A stretch of DNA of 62,614 nucleotides, taken from contig CAIVQB010000055.1 of assembly GCA_903907925.1 (NCBI GenBank), forward strand, positions 1 to 62,614, read 5' to 3'. Both the position numbers and the translations under genes were made by a program. A model generated the notes under the pieces. The model worked only from the letters and a program-made list of their open reading frames with translations. It searched no databases and was not told the DNA's origin. Below are positions 1 through 10,634 of this stretch, piece after piece. Position 1 is the first letter of the stretch, and each line of letters starts with the position of its first letter. The stretch is from an uncultured Verrucomicrobiota bacterium (GTDB taxonomy: Bacteria > Verrucomicrobiota > Verrucomicrobiia > Limisphaerales > UBA9464).

Positions 1-3000
1 CACCACCTTGCCGCCGGTCATGTATTCGCAGCCGTGATCCCCGATCGCCTCGACGACGGCGGTGACCCCGGAATTCCGGACACCGAAACGTTCACCGGCC
101 ATTCCACGGATGTAGACTTCACCCGCCGTGGCTCCGTAGAGCGCCACGTTGCCGGTGATCATGTTGTTTTCGGCGCGGAAGGTGGAGCCCTCGGGCGGAC
201 GCAGGATGAGCTTGCCGCCGGACAAACCCTTGCCGAGGTAATCGTTGGCATCGCCCTCGAGTGTGAAGGTCATGCCCGGCGGCATGAACGCGCCGAAACT
301 CTGTCCGGCGCTTCCCTGGAACGTGATCTGGATGGTGTCTTCCGCCAGACCTGCGGCACCGTGGCGCCGGGTCAATTCACTGCCGGTGATGGTTCCGACC
401 ACGCGATTGACGTTGCGGATCGGCAGCGTGGCCCGCACCGGTTCCTTGCGTTCGATGGCGGGGCGGCACAGATCCAGCAGGGTGGTCACATCGAGCGAAC
501 GGCTGATGCCATGATCCTGGGCCATCTGGCAGTAACGACCCACTTCGGGGCCCGAGTCGGGTTGGTAGAGGATCTTGCTGAAGTCCACGCCGCGGGCCTT
601 CCAATGTTCGACGGCCTTGCGCGGTTCGAGCCGGTCGGTCCGGCCCACCATTTCAACGATCGAACGGAAACCCAGCGACGCCATGATTTCACGAACTTCC
701 ATGGCGATGAAGCGCATGAAGTTCACTGCATGCTCGGGTTCTCCGGTGAAGCGTTTCCGCAACTCCGGATCCTGGGTCGCAACACCGACCGGACAGGTGT
801 TGAGATGGCAGACACGCATCATGATGCAGCCGAGTGCGACGAGTGGCGCTGTGGCAAATCCGAATTCCTCGGCACCGAGCATCGCGGCGATCACCACGTC
901 GCGGCCCGTTTTCAACTGCCCGTCGGTCTCGACCACGATCCGGGAGCGAAGATTGTTTAGCACCAGGGTCTGGTGAGTTTCGGCGAGGCCGAGTTCCCAA
1001 GGAATGCCGGCGTGCTTGATCGAAGTCTGCGGCGACGCACCGGTGCCACCGTCGAATCCGGAGATCAGGACGACGTCCGCATGGGCCTTGGCCACACCGG
1101 CGGCGATCGTTCCCACGCCGACTTCGGAGACCAGTTTGACACTGATCCGCGCGTTCACGTTGGAATTTTTCAGGTCGTGGATCAGTTCCGCGAGATCCTC
1201 AATCGAATAGATGTCGTGATGCGGCGGCGGAGAAATCAGACCCACGCCCGGTGTGGAATGACGCACCTTGGCGACCCACGGGTAGACCTTGCCGCCGGGG
1301 AGCTGGCCGCCTTCGCCAGGTTTGGCACCCTGCGCCATTTTGATCTGGAGCTCCTTGGCGTTGACCAGATAAAGGCTTGTGACGCCGAAGCGGCCGGACG
1401 CCACCTGCTTGATGGCCGAATTTTTGGAGTCACCGTTCGCCATCGGGATGTAGCGATCGGGGTCCTCGCCGCCTTCGCCGGTGTTCGACTTGCCACCGAT
1501 CCGGTTCATGGCGATGGCCAGCGCCTCATGCGCCTCCTTCGAGATGGATCCGTAGCTCATCGCGCCGGTCTTGAAGCGGTGCACGATGGATTCAACCGAC
1601 TCGACCTCCTCGATCGGAATCGCCTGGGCGGGTTTAAAATCGAGCAGGCCCCGCAGGGTCGCCCAATGCTTGAACTGCTCGTTCACCAGCTTCGAGTAGT
1701 CCTTGAACGCGGCATAATCCGCGCCCCGAACCGCCTTTTGCAGCTTGTGGACGGTTTCGGGATTGAACAGGTGATATTCACCCTCGCGGCGCCATTGGTA
1801 CTGCCCGCCGACGTCGAGGGCTCCACCGGTCATCGGACGGTCGGGGAACGCACGGCGGTGCCGGAGTTCCACCTCACCAGCGATTTCCTCGAGCCCGATG
1901 CCTTCGACACGGGTGGACGTCCAGGTGAAGTACTTGTCGACCACCGCCTCGTTGATGCCGATCGCCTCGAAGATCTGAGCGCCGCGATAGGATTGGATGG
2001 TGGAAATCCCCATCTTGGACGCCACTTTGACGATGCCCTTGACCGCCGATTTGACGAAGTTCTTGCAGGCCGTTTTGTGGTCCACGCCGGTCAGAAGACC
2101 CTGGCGGATCATGTCGTCGATCGACTCAAAGGCGAGATACGGGTTCACCGCCCCGCATCCGTAGCCGATGAGGAGCGAGAAATGGTGTACCTCACGCGGT
2201 TCGCCGGATTCCAAAACCAGGCCGACCCGGGTCCGGGTGCCTTCGCGAATCAGGTGATGATGCAGTCCGCTGACCGCGAGCAGCGCGGGAACGGCGGCGT
2301 TCTTGGAGTCCACGCCGCGATCCGAGAGAATGAGGATGTTGATCCCTTCCTGAATGGCCTTGGTCGCCTTCTTGAACACCTCGGCGAGCGCCTTTTCCAG
2401 CCCTTTCGCGCCCTTGTCGACCTTGTAAAGGATCGGGAGGGTGATCGATTTGTAGCCCGGCTGATCGAGGTGTTTGAGCTTCGCAAATTCCTCGTTGGTG
2501 AGGACCGGCGCTTTGAGCTCGATAAGGTGGCAGCTTTCGGGAACCGGATTGAGCAGGTTCTTTTCCGAGCCGATGGTGGTCACTGCGCTGGTGACAATCT
2601 CCTCGCGGATGCAATCGATCGGCGGGTTGGTCACCTGCGCGAAGAGCTGCTGGAAATAGTTGTAGAGCAGTTGCGGCTGGTTCGAGAGCACCGCCAGCGG
2701 TGTGTCGGTCCCCATCGAACCTACGGCCTCCACGCCGTCGCGGGCCATCGGGACCATCAACAGGCGAAGATCCTCGAAGGAATAGCCGAAGGCCTGCTGC
2801 CGTTGCAGCACGGTGCGGTGATCGGGCACCGGCATGTCCGCGGGGTCCGGAAGGGTGGCGAGCTGGATGAGATGCTGGTTGAGCCACTGCCGGTAGGGTT
2901 GCTCGGCGGCGATCTCACTCTTAATTTCCTCATCGGCGACGATGCGGCCCAGCGCGGTGTCGATGTAGAACATGCGACCGGGTTGCAGGCGTCCCTTTTC

Positions 3001-4251
3001 ACGGACGTTGGCCGCCGCGATGTCGAGCACGCCGACCTCGGACGCCATGATCACATGATCGTCGTGGGTCACGTAGTAACGGGAGGGCCGGAGTCCGTTT
3101 CGATCCAGGGAAGCGCCGATGCGAATGCCGTCGGTGAAGGCGATGCAGGCCGGACCATCCCACGGCTCCATCAGGCAGGAGTGGTACTCGTAGAACGCCT
3201 TCTTGTCGTCGCTCATCGACTCGTGATTCGCCCAGGGCTCCGGGATCATCATCATCATCGCGTGCGGCAACGACCGCCCGGCGAGAACCAGAAGTTCGAG
3301 GACGTTGTCGAACATCGCCGAGTCGGATCCGTGCGGATCCACGATGGGCAGCACCTTGTTGATGTCGTCGCCGAACGCCTCGGTGGCGAACAACGCCTCG
3401 CGGGCGTACATCCAGTTGATGTTGCCACGGAGGGTGTTGATCTCACCATTGTGGGCGATGTAGCGGTACGGATGCGAGCGGTTCCAGCTCGGAAAAGTGT
3501 TCGTGCTGAAGCGCGAATGGACCAGCGCCAGCGCCGTCTTCATCAGCGGATGACGGAGGTCGGGGAAATACTTTCCGACCTGCTCGGTCAGCAGCATGCC
3601 CTTGTACACCAGCGTCCGGCTCGAGAGGCTGCAGACATACCAATAGGAGCCGCCGTCCATGGTGGAGCAGCGGATCTCGTTGAACGACCGTTTGCGGATG
3701 ACGTACAGCTTTCGTTCGAAGGCCAGATCGTCCTTCACGTCGTCGCCGCGCCCGATGAACGGTTGCCGGATGGCAGGTTCGCCCGCCCGCGCCGTCTCGC
3801 CCAGGGACTTGTTGTCGGTGGGAACGGTGCGCCACCCGAGGAATTCCTGACCCTCGGAATTGACGATTTTTTCGAAGGCCAGCTCGAGCTTGCGCCGCAG
3901 CTTGGCGTCCTTGGGAAGGAAAACGAGGCCGGTGCCATACTGACCGGGCTCCGGCACCTTGATGCCTGAACTGCGGAAGGAATCGGCCAGGAACTCGTGG
4001 GGCATCTGGATGAGAATGCCGGCGCCGTCGCCGGTATTCACCTCGGAGCCGCAGGCACCGCGGTGGTCCAGATTGTTCAGGATCTGCAGGCCCTGTTCGA
4101 CCAGCGCGTGCGATTTGTGTCCCTTGATGCTCGCCACGAACCCGACCCCGCAGGCGTCGTGTTCGTTCTGCGGATCATAAAGGCCCTGCTTCGCCGGCGG
4201 AAGAGTCCGCGGCGTGGTGGGGGAGGCCGATCGGTCAGTGCTGTTGCTCAT
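1..4251 (-). CDS. gltB: Glutamate synthase large subunit, 3' end outside window
   Basis: Makes glutamate from glutamine and 2-oxoglutarate in the cytoplasm (GOGAT, ammonium assimilation). ATG at 4251 opens 1,417 codons without a stop to the window edge; full-length GltB is about 1,500 residues, so roughly the last 100 are missing. Cys34 in the motif DACGVGF is the glutamine amidotransferase nucleophile, so the first 33 residues are a propeptide removed in the mature enzyme. The FMN/synthase domain follows, and the 3Fe-4S ligands C1142, C1148 and C1153 (C-x5-C-x4-[10 protein letters not shown]) are intact. The visible end ([12 protein letters not shown]) belongs to the C-terminal GXGXG beta-helix domain. 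The small subunit gltD is not in view. A 998-residue ORF on the opposite strand is a codon-bias shadow. Confidence 0.97.
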   Translation of the reverse strand, partial: MSNSTDRSASPTTPRTLPPAKQGLYDPQNEHDACGVGFVASIKGHKSHALVEQGLQILNNLDHRGACGSEVNTGDGAGILIQMPHEFLADSFRSSGIKVPEPGQYGTGLVFLPKDAKLRRKLELAFEKIVNSEGQEFLGWRTVPTDNKSLGETARAGEPAIRQPFIGRGDDVKDDLAFERKLYVIRKRSFNEIRCSTMDGGSYWYVCSLSSRTLVYKGMLLTEQVGKYFPDLRHPLMKTALALVHSRFSTNTFPSWNRSHPYRYIAHNGEINTLRGNINWMYAREALFATEAFGDDINKVLPIVDPHGSDSAMFDNVLELLVLAGRSLPHAMMMMIPEPWANHESMSDDKKAFYEYHSCLMEPWDGPACIAFTDGIRIGASLDRNGLRPSRYYVTHDDHVIMASEVGVLDIAAANVREKGRLQPGRMFYIDTALGRIVADEEIKSEIAAEQPYRQWLNQHLIQLATLPDPADMPVPDHRTVLQRQQAFGYSFEDLRLLMVPMARDGVEAVGSMGTDTPLAVLSNQPQLLYNYFQQLFAQVTNPPIDCIREEIVTSAVTTIGSEKNLLNPVPESCHLIELKAPVLTNEEFAKLKHLDQPGYKSITLPILYKVDKGAKGLEKALAEVFKKATKAIQEGINILILSDRGVDSKNAAVPALLAVSGLHHHLIREGTRTRVGLVLESGEPREVHHFSLLIGYGCGAVNPYLAFESIDDMIRQGLLTGVDHKTACKNFVKSAVKGIVKVASKMGISTIQSYRGAQIFEAIGINEAVVDKYFTWTSTRVEGIGLEEIAGEVELRHRRAFPDRPMTGGALDVGGQYQWRREGEYHLFNPETVHKLQKAVRGADYAAFKDYSKLVNEQFKHWATLRGLLDFKPAQAIPIEEVESVESIVHRFKTGAMSYGSISKEAHEALAIAMNRIGGKSNTGEGGEDPDRYIPMANGDSKNSAIKQVASGRFGVTSLYLVNAKELQIKMAQGAKPGEGGQLPGGKVYPWVAKVRHSTPGVGLISPPPHHDIYSIEDLAELIHDLKNSNVNARISVKLVSEVGVGTIAAGVAKAHADVVLISGFDGGTGASPQTSIKHAGIPWELGLAETHQTLVLNNLRSRIVVETDGQLKTGRDVVIAAMLGAEEFGFATAPLVALGCIMMRVCHLNTCPVGVATQDPELRKRFTGEPEHAVNFMRFIAMEVREIMASLGFRSIVEMVGRTDRLEPRKAVEHWKARGVDFSKILYQPDSGPEVGRYCQMAQDHGISRSLDVTTLLDLCRPAIERKEPVRATLPIRNVNRVVGTITGSELTRRHGAAGLAEDTIQITFQGSAGQSFGAFMPPGMTFTLEGDANDYLGKGLSGGKLILRPPEGSTFRAENNMITGNVALYGATAGEVYIRGMAGERFGVRNSGVTAVVEAIGDHGCEYMTGGKVV

Positions 4252-4517
4252 GCGAGACGTGCAAACAAGGATTCCGGAGCGGGCCAGAAAGGACCTGGTC
4301 CCCGCGGACGCAGGCGGATCCTGCGGTCCATCCGACAAAGGTAGGGGTGAACAGCATCAGGCGGTCAAGCAGGAGATGCAAAAGGACGCGGTTCTTCTGG
4401 GGAGGGCACAAATGGCGGGTAACAGAGTCCTGGGTTGCGTGCGGCAGACCCACCGCTTTGGCGCACGGGCGCGAACTTCAGCCAAGCGTGGTGAATGGAT
4501 CCGCGGCTTTCGAACTG

Positions 4518-4568
4518 GGATCCCGCTCCACAGCGGTGTCGACGCTTCGCTTTGCCACCGCACTCCAT
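4518..4568 (-). repeat. Dispersed short repeat, ECGGKAKRRHR type
   Basis: Read on the minus strand, this segment translates as MECGGKAKRRHRCGAG. From general knowledge, very similar short peptides recur as spurious hypothetical proteins in Verrucomicrobiota genomes, which marks the DNA as an interspersed element rather than a gene. Only this copy is seen in the window. The identification rests on memory of the family, not a search. Confidence 0.5.
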
Positions 4569-4625
4569 GACGACAAGCGCCCTCCAAAGCCCGCGGCGGC
4601 AAACATCTGAAAGTCCCGTGCATTC

Positions 4626-4668
4626 TTGTCAAACACGATCATTTCAATTAGACTAGACTCAGACTAGT
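4626..4668 (+). promoter_or_regulatory. vapBC promoter and likely autoregulatory operator
   Basis: TTGTCA at 4626-4631 and TAGACT at 4649-4654 are separated by 17 bases, a good sigma-70 arrangement. The -10 element overlaps direct repeats of GACTAG at 4651-4656 and 4662-4667, one helical turn apart, with an inverted ACTAG/CTAGT pair over the same bases. That is where Phd-type antitoxins normally bind to repress their own operon. The antitoxin ATG follows at 4681. Confidence 0.6.
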
Positions 4669-4680
4669 TCCAGCACCCTC

Positions 4681-4932
4681 ATGACCACACTTTCCAGTTC
4701 AATCCCCCTGGCCGAGGCGAAGAGCAAGCTGTCCGAACTCATCAAGCGGGTCAGCCGGGGCGAGGAGTTCATCATCACCCGGCACGAGACCGAGATCGCC
4801 CGCCTCACTCCGGTCCACCGCCCCAGTCGCGGAGAAATGGGAGATGCCATCGCCCGGATGCGCGCCAATCGGTCGGCAAGAACCGCGACGGCCGCCGAAT
4901 TGCTTGCCTGGAAAACAGAAGGCCGCCGGTGA
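4681..4932 (+). CDS. Antitoxin, Phd/YefM family
   Basis: An 83-residue antitoxin that should neutralise the VapC-type toxin encoded next and repress the operon by binding the repeats just upstream. The N-terminal half (IPLAEAKSKLSELIKRVSRGEEFIIT, then RHETEIARLTP) is the Phd/YefM DNA-binding fold. The C-terminal half is basic and Arg/Ala-rich and probably wraps the toxin. The stop codon overlaps the GTG start of the toxin gene by four bases (GTGA), so the two are translationally coupled. No other gene of the family is in the window. Confidence 0.9.
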   Translation: MTTLSSSIPLAEAKSKLSELIKRVSRGEEFIITRHETEIARLTPVHRPSRGEMGDAIARMRANRSARTATAAELLAWKTEGRR

Positions 4933-5357
4933 GTGACGCCTTCGTTCTCGACTGCTCGGTCACAATGGCCTGGTTCTTCGCCGGAGAAGCGACACCGGAG
5001 AACGATGATCTCCTCGATCAGCTCAATCGGGGTGGAAGGGCTGTCGTGGCGCAGCACTGGCCGCTGGAGGTCGGCAACACCCTGCTCATGGGCGAGCGTC
5101 GCAAGCGATGTTCCGCAGCAGACGCCGCCGGTTTCCTCAACATCCTTGGAGCTCTCCCCATCGAAACCGATCCCGAGACGGGTACCCGCACGACCCCGGC
5201 CTCCCTGGCCCTAGCACGAACCCATGACCTGACGCTCTACGATGCGGCCTATCTCGAATTGGCCATGCGCACCAACCTGCCACTTGCCACGCTGGACAAA
5301 AAACTCCGGACCGCGGCGAAAAAAGTGGGCACAAAATGCCTGCCGAAAATCCCCTGA
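4929..5357 (+). CDS. vapC: VapC-type PIN-domain ribonuclease toxin
   Basis: A 142-residue PIN-domain RNase, the toxin of a type II pair. Family members cut specific tRNAs or rRNA using Mg2+ held by four acidic residues; the matching ones here are D8 (VLDCS), E47 (PLEVGN), D105 (LYDAAYLELA) and D123 (ATLDKKL), so the active site looks complete. The start is GTG at 4929, inside the antitoxin stop. The toxin is VapC-like while the antitoxin is Phd-like, a common mixed pairing. No transcription terminator was recognised downstream. The RNA target cannot be told from sequence. Confidence 0.92.
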   Translation: MSDAFVLDCSVTMAWFFAGEATPENDDLLDQLNRGGRAVVAQHWPLEVGNTLLMGERRKRCSAADAAGFLNILGALPIETDPETGTRTTPASLALARTHDLTLYDAAYLELAMRTNLPLATLDKKLRTAAKKVGTKCLPKIP

Positions 5358-5461
5358 AGGCATTGACACGTTGGAATAATTTGGATTCCTGGCATTCCAC
5401 CTCTGCATGATGTTCGTCGGCACCTTCAACGACGACGATTTGTGGTTTAAATAGGCTCCGG

Positions 5462-5515
5462 GAATTGAGGGTTCCCAATCCGTGCCAATCGGTGGAATCC
5501 GTGTCGATTCCCCGT
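5462..5515 (+). repeat. Partial copy of dispersed intergenic repeat
   Basis: The segment reads ...AATCCGTGCCAATCGGTGG then AATCCGTGTCG. It matches the tail of the copy at 50449-50572 (AAATCGGTGGAATCCGT) and the general signature of the longer elements at 12120 and 15374. It lies between the convergent vapC and cytochrome/WD40 genes. Confidence 0.55.
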
Positions 5516-5544
5516 CGCCCCTGCCACTTCTGAATCGTTCTCGC

Positions 5545-8373
5545 TTACCGTTGTGCGGACTGGAGCGGCGGCAGAATTCGAATCAACGCCGACGGCGAAC
5601 ATTGTCCACCATCTGCCGTCGTGCGCAAGTGGAAGAGGCGGGTCCCCGGCCGGGCCTTGGGTGCGGCGGTGATGACGAATTCGCGTTCGGTCTGCCCTTC
5701 GACGATCAGCAATCCGTTCAGGCCGATGTTGTCCACGTAGAGTCCGTGCGGAAGATTGCGGCCGGAGTCCTCGTTCCCGAACTCGATCCGGTCAGCGTAA
5801 TCGTGCCGAACCGCCCGGACCCGCGCGGCAATGGTCTGACCCGGCCGAATGTGAAACTCGAGCGGTTGTCCGGGAGTTTCGGTGACATAGGAACGATCGG
5901 CACCCGGCAGAATTTCAATCGTCACCCGGGGCGGTTTGCCGATTTGCAGCCGACCGAGGGTTCCCATCGGGTGAACCACTTCCCGGCCATCGATCATCGC
6001 CGACGCTGCAAGGCGCACCTTCTCGGTCGCGGCGGCATCGGGAGCCGGCGTTCCCGGCGCGGCGAAGAGCGTGGCCGTGGCGCGAATCTGGCCGGCCTCG
6101 ATTTCCAACGGAGTGGTGGCCACGAAACCCGGCGGGAGGTTGTCGATCCCGATCCGAATCGGGCCGTCGAAGCCTTCGCGGCGGGTAGCCACGAACCGCA
6201 ATTCGCGCGCACTGCCGGGACTGACCTGCGGATCACGATTTTCCAGCGCCACGCTGAAGTCCGGGCGCGGCTCGCGAATCGCCAATGTGTAAGTGTAATT
6301 CGTCGGCCCGCCGAATCCGCGGACATCGCTGACCCGAACCAGATACTCGCCCGCGACCGGCGCGGTGAAACGCACCAGTGAATCCGAACCGGCAAGCCGG
6401 GAGGGATCGTCATCATTTTCGAAGTTCAAGCGGAACACCGGAAGCCCGTTGGGCACGAGAGGCGCACCGACGGGTAAGGGTCGGACGATGTAACACGGTT
6501 CGTTCAACGGATGCGTCAATGCCGTGGTGCCAAAGGCGGTCTGCCGGCGCCCCTCACCCGGGTAGACCTTGAATCCGGAGTCCGGTCCGCGCGGATACAA
6601 CCACAGCCGCACGACCTCGCCGTTCGCATAAAGATATTCGTCCAATTCCATCTCCGCCCAGTTCTGGAGCCTGAAATCATCGGCGGTCTCAGAATCCTTG
6701 CCTCGGAACGTGAACCACGAATCGCGGACGGCCTGCAGGACGATCTGTTCCACCGGTTTGCCATCAGTCGTCAACACCTCCAGCCGAGAATCCAATGCCG
6801 ATCCTCCCTGTGCCGCGTGAATTGCCAGCGTAATCGATTCGCCCGTGCGCGCCCGAAAGCGATACAGATCGGCGTCACCGGGCCGGCTGATGCTTCCGTG
6901 GATTTCCACCGGCCAAGTCACCGCCATCGCTTCCGCGGGCCGGTCGTTGGGTTCGTTTTCGGACACGGTGGATAGTTTTGACTCGTGGCCCGCCGGAGGC
7001 ATCGGCGATCCGGTGACAGCCAAGTTCAGCGCACCGGCGGGTGCAGGCATCACCGCTTCATACACCGCGACTGAACCATCCATCCGCCCGGCGGCAAACC
7101 GCGCCCGGTGCGGATCGAACGCGAGGGCGACGGCGACGTCCGGTTGGACTGGCCACGCGTGCAATTCGGTCAGATCGGGAAGACTCCACAGCTTCAACGT
7201 GCGGTCCGCCGCGGTGGAAACCAGCCGCCGCCCGTCGCGGGAAATTGCCAGCGCAGTCACCGCCGCCTCGTGGGCAAAGCGTGAGGCGACTACCGGATTT
7301 AGCGCCGGCGTGTTCGTCGACAGGTAACGCCAGAGATGGATCCGCCGGTCGTTGCCCGCGGCGAGGATATGGGTGCCATCCGGTGTGAACGCGACCGCAT
7401 TCAATTCACCTTGCGGCTGGTTCAAGGTATCGAGCCGCAGGCCATCGGACACCCGCCACAATTTCACCGTCTGATCCGCGCTGGCCGATGCCAGAACCTG
7501 ACCTGCGGGATCGAAGGCGAGAGCGAAAATCGCCCCATTGTGACCCACAATCGTTCGGACAAGCCGACCGGTGGCAACCTCCCAGATCCGAATCGAACGA
7601 TCGTATCCGGCCGTGGCCAGCAGGCGCCCATCCGGTGAGAATTCAGCATCGTGGAGAATGTCGGTATGGCCTCCGAATTCCCGGATCAGCTTTCCGCGTT
7701 CCACATCCCACAGTTGGGCGACGCCCTTAAGTCCGGCGATGCCGGTGGCGGCAATAAGATGACGACCATCGGCAGAGAAATGGACGGCGTTCACCTTACC
7801 CGGGAGTCCTTCGATCACCCGGCTAACACGACGCCCCGGAGCGCTGCCCAGTTCAATCCGACCGGAACGGGCGACGGCGAAGCGGCTGCCGTCCGAAGAA
7901 TAGGCCACGGTGGTCACCGGACGTTGCGTGGCGGCGGTGGTTGGAATTTTGGGAACCACCAGATGGGCGAGAAGCGATTCGTCGTGAACCGGCCCGGGTG
8001 CGCCGGCGGCAATCCAACGCCGGAGAAGATCGAGTTCGGCAGCCGGGACCTGCGGTTCGTCCTTCGGCGGCATGTGGGGCTTGGCGGCTCCTTCGAGGGA
8101 GCGGATCAGGAACGAGGTGTCCGGTTTGCCGGCCTCGATGGGATCTCCCTTGTCGCCGCCCTTGCGCAGGCGGGCGAAGGTCTCCACCGAAAACTCGCCC
8201 TCATGATCGGCATCGTTGTGACACCCCGCGCAATAGGAACGGAAAACCGGTGCCACCTCGCGTTCGTAGTTCACCGGAGTCGCGGCGCTGGCGGACACGG
8301 TGGAAACCGCGAGTAACACGAGACTCTGAAGTTGCCACGCTGCCCGATGAACCAGTGACGAAGAAATACCCAT
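5545..8373 (-). CDS. Planctomycete-type cytochrome C / WD40 / PPC-domain protein
   Basis: A 942-residue exported protein. The ATG at 8373 lies two bases after the stop of the upstream gene and begins a signal peptide (cleavage near ATPVNYE); a longer frame extends upstream but lacks a signal. A PSCyt1 haem site CAGCH is at residues 48-52. It is followed by about seven WD40 repeats (roughly 130-430; units such as DGRLLATAGYDRSIRIWEV) and then by PPC-like beta domains beginning at ENEPNDRPAEA. PSCyt1-WD40 fusions are typical of Planctomycetes and Verrucomicrobia. The substrate is unknown. Last gene of the leftward operon starting at 12022, probably working with the two proteins encoded upstream at the cell surface or in the periplasm. 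Confidence 0.88.
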   Translation of the reverse strand: MGISSSLVHRAAWQLQSLVLLAVSTVSASAATPVNYEREVAPVFRSYCAGCHNDADHEGEFSVETFARLRKGGDKGDPIEAGKPDTSFLIRSLEGAAKPHMPPKDEPQVPAAELDLLRRWIAAGAPGPVHDESLLAHLVVPKIPTTAATQRPVTTVAYSSDGSRFAVARSGRIELGSAPGRRVSRVIEGLPGKVNAVHFSADGRHLIAATGIAGLKGVAQLWDVERGKLIREFGGHTDILHDAEFSPDGRLLATAGYDRSIRIWEVATGRLVRTIVGHNGAIFALAFDPAGQVLASASADQTVKLWRVSDGLRLDTLNQPQGELNAVAFTPDGTHILAAGNDRRIHLWRYLSTNTPALNPVVASRFAHEAAVTALAISRDGRRLVSTAADRTLKLWSLPDLTELHAWPVQPDVAVALAFDPHRARFAAGRMDGSVAVYEAVMPAPAGALNLAVTGSPMPPAGHESKLSTVSENEPNDRPAEAMAVTWPVEIHGSISRPGDADLYRFRARTGESITLAIHAAQGGSALDSRLEVLTTDGKPVEQIVLQAVRDSWFTFRGKDSETADDFRLQNWAEMELDEYLYANGEVVRLWLYPRGPDSGFKVYPGEGRRQTAFGTTALTHPLNEPCYIVRPLPVGAPLVPNGLPVFRLNFENDDDPSRLAGSDSLVRFTAPVAGEYLVRVSDVRGFGGPTNYTYTLAIREPRPDFSVALENRDPQVSPGSARELRFVATRREGFDGPIRIGIDNLPPGFVATTPLEIEAGQIRATATLFAAPGTPAPDAAATEKVRLAASAMIDGREVVHPMGTLGRLQIGKPPRVTIEILPGADRSYVTETPGQPLEFHIRPGQTIAARVRAVRHDYADRIEFGNEDSGRNLPHGLYVDNIGLNGLLIVEGQTEREFVITAAPKARPGTRLFHLRTTADGGQCSPSALIRILPPLQSAQR

Positions 8374-8375
8374 GG

Positions 8376-10634
8376 TCAGTGCTGGAACAGGAATTCGCGG
8401 CTGGTGAGCAGTGACCAGAAGACATCCTCGGCCACCTGGGTCTGTTGGTCGGCGGGTGCCTTTGCAAAGGCGGCGAGGACCGCGGTGCGCTCGCGTTCGT
8501 TCGGCGGCCGGCTGAGGCACAGCATCCACGCCTGCTCGATCAATCGGTTGGGGTCGGTCTGGGCGGCCAGCAATTGGGAGAGTCGCCCGGCCTTCGACTC
8601 CAGCTTGCCGTTGATGGTGGATCCATTGGAAAGATGCAGCGCCTGAACCAGGCTCGGTTGGTTGGAGCGTTCACATTCGCAGGTGATCTCGCGTTGGTTC
8701 CGGCCAAATGTTTTCAAGAAGTACGATTTCACCGAGGCATCCGAGAGCTGCAGGGAGCGGACGACGTTGGTGAAAGCGCCGGTGGCCTCGGTCGAACCAT
8801 CGTTGAGGGCGAGTTCGGTGTAGTGGTCCGGAACGCCGGTGACATCGGCGATCGCGTCACTAAGGACTTCGGCACTCAGACGGCGGGGAAAATATCGCGA
8901 ATAATGACGCCGATCATCCCGGTTTCCCGGCAGCACCTCGCCGGAGCGGCGGTAGGTATTGGAGGTGAGGATCAGGCGCATCAGCGAACGCAGATCGTAG
9001 TGATGATCCACCAGGTGCGCGGCCAATGCGGCGAGCAGACGTTCGTTGGCCGCGGGATTCGACGCGCGGAGATCGTCGACCGGATCCACCAGGCCGATTC
9101 CGAAGAAGTTGGCCCAAACACGATTGGCGATCGACCGGGCAAAATAGGGATTGCCGGGCGCAGTCAACCACTCCGCCAAGACCTCACGACGATCGCGCGG
9201 ATCATCGGCTGAAAGGGCCGGCGCATCCAACGGGGCCGGCGGCTGCGGTTTGCCGGTGCGCGGCTGGAGCAGATCGCCCCGCGCTTCCACGAAAACGGTT
9301 CGTTTGCCATCGCCGCTGCGGGCATCGCCGCCCCAACCCTTGGCCCGCACCCGGGCGAACAGATTGGCAAACTGGTAGTACTGATCGTTGGTCCATTTCT
9401 CCAACGGATGATTGTGGCACCGGGCGCAGTTGATGGAGAGCGAAAGGAAAGCCTGGCTGACGTTCTCGGCCATCGCCTCGGGATCCTGATGGACGGCGAA
9501 GAAATTCGACGCGCCGTCCTCGACCGTGGAACCGCGCGCCGTCACCACTTGGCGGACCAGTTGATCCCACGGCGTATTGTCCGCGACGCGCGACCGGATC
9601 CAACCGTAGTACGCCTTCACCGCATCCGGCCGCAATCGCCCGCCGTTCACCAGTAGGATGTCGGACCATTTGTAGGTCCAATAATCGACGAACTCGGACC
9701 GCGCGAAGAGTTGATCAGCGAGACGGGAATGCTTGTCGGGCGCGGGATCGGAACAAAAGGCGACGACCTCGTCCGGCGTCGGCAACCGGCCGATGGTGTC
9801 GAGAAACGCCCGGCGAACAAACGTTGCATCGGCGGCCAGCGGCGAGGGTTGGAGATGGAGTTGTTCCAACTGATCCAGGACCCGTTCGTCGATGACGTTG
9901 GTCCGGGATTCCACACGATACACTGCAGACGGAATCGAATTGGAATAGGGCGAGGTCAGCCGCGCGATGACAATTCGAGACGAATACCAGGCGGTGATGG
10001 CACCTTCGCCCGGACCCAGAATCGTCACCCTGCCCTGCCCGTCCACTGAAGCCACGGTTTCGTCGGTCGATGTAAACTTGGACCACGGCGTCACGTTCCG
10101 CGTGCGACCGTCCGAAAACGTCGCACTCACTCCGATGGAAAGCGTTTCACCGACCTGCACCGGGCGCGTCGGTGCCTCCAGCACCAGCGTTTCCACCCGG
10201 GCATCTCCGGATTGGGGGCCGGGTGCTCCCTGGGCGATCCATTGGGCCAGGGTCTGGTAATCCTGGGAACCCACGTTGAGGCGTTTGCCGCCCTTGTGAC
10301 GGATCGTGGTGGTCGGCTTGGTGAGGAGCAGGCTCAGACCCGGGTCGCCCGGTTCAACGCGGCGCCCCTGGGATTCGCGGGTGATGGCAAAATGATCGGC
10401 TTCGGGATTGTAGCCGAACAGCGACAGACGGAAGCCGCCCTTGCCCGCCAGTGCTCCATGACAACCTCCACTGTTGCAACCCGCCTTGGAGAAGATCGGC
10501 AGGACATCGTTTCGAAATGAAACCGGCGCGGCGGCGGATTCGGCGGTGGCAGCGGAGGTCCGCATCAGGACGGCCCAGAGGCAGGTTAGCCCACCCACGG
10601 CAAGACGGTTCCATAGTTTCAAAGACACTTTCAC
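8376..10634 (-). CDS. DUF1549/DUF1553 planctomycete cytochrome protein
   Basis: A 752-residue exported protein with an N-terminal signal (to about residue 34). It has a PSCyt1-like haem motif CNSGGCH (C53, C58, H59) and an Ig-like Big_2 segment (about 150-240). A PSCyt2/DUF1549 domain follows, with a second haem-type motif CARCHNHPLEKW, and the C-terminus is PSD1/DUF1553 (about 530-745). Its start overlaps the stop of the DUF1501 gene by four bases (ATGA). DUF1549-DUF1553 and DUF1501 proteins are nearly always neighbours in PVC genomes; they are presumed to act together in degrading an extracellular organic substrate, but no reaction is established. Confidence 0.93.
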   Translation of the reverse strand: MKVSLKLWNRLAVGGLTCLWAVLMRTSAATAESAAAPVSFRNDVLPIFSKAGCNSGGCHGALAGKGGFRLSLFGYNPEADHFAITRESQGRRVEPGDPGLSLLLTKPTTTIRHKGGKRLNVGSQDYQTLAQWIAQGAPGPQSGDARVETLVLEAPTRPVQVGETLSIGVSATFSDGRTRNVTPWSKFTSTDETVASVDGQGRVTILGPGEGAITAWYSSRIVIARLTSPYSNSIPSAVYRVESRTNVIDERVLDQLEQLHLQPSPLAADATFVRRAFLDTIGRLPTPDEVVAFCSDPAPDKHSRLADQLFARSEFVDYWTYKWSDILLVNGGRLRPDAVKAYYGWIRSRVADNTPWDQLVRQVVTARGSTVEDGASNFFAVHQDPEAMAENVSQAFLSLSINCARCHNHPLEKWTNDQYYQFANLFARVRAKGWGGDARSGDGKRTVFVEARGDLLQPRTGKPQPPAPLDAPALSADDPRDRREVLAEWLTAPGNPYFARSIANRVWANFFGIGLVDPVDDLRASNPAANERLLAALAAHLVDHHYDLRSLMRLILTSNTYRRSGEVLPGNRDDRRHYSRYFPRRLSAEVLSDAIADVTGVPDHYTELALNDGSTEATGAFTNVVRSLQLSDASVKSYFLKTFGRNQREITCECERSNQPSLVQALHLSNGSTINGKLESKAGRLSQLLAAQTDPNRLIEQAWMLCLSRPPNERERTAVLAAFAKAPADQQTQVAEDVFWSLLTSREFLFQH

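Larger units (their letters stand above)
4252..4680. other. Intergenic region without a gene
   Basis: This 429-base gap separates gltB from the divergent toxin-antitoxin operon. No coding region is supported. It holds the short dispersed repeat at 4518-4568 and the vapBC promoter/operator at 4626-4668. No convincing promoter for gltB was recognised near 4252-4400. Confidence 0.6.

Noticed and set aside
973..3969. 998-residue ORF on the plus strand opposite gltB
   Set aside because: Its translation is rich in Arg, His, Gly and Asp with no domain, and it mirrors the codon bias of gltB, whose protein motifs are complete on the other strand.
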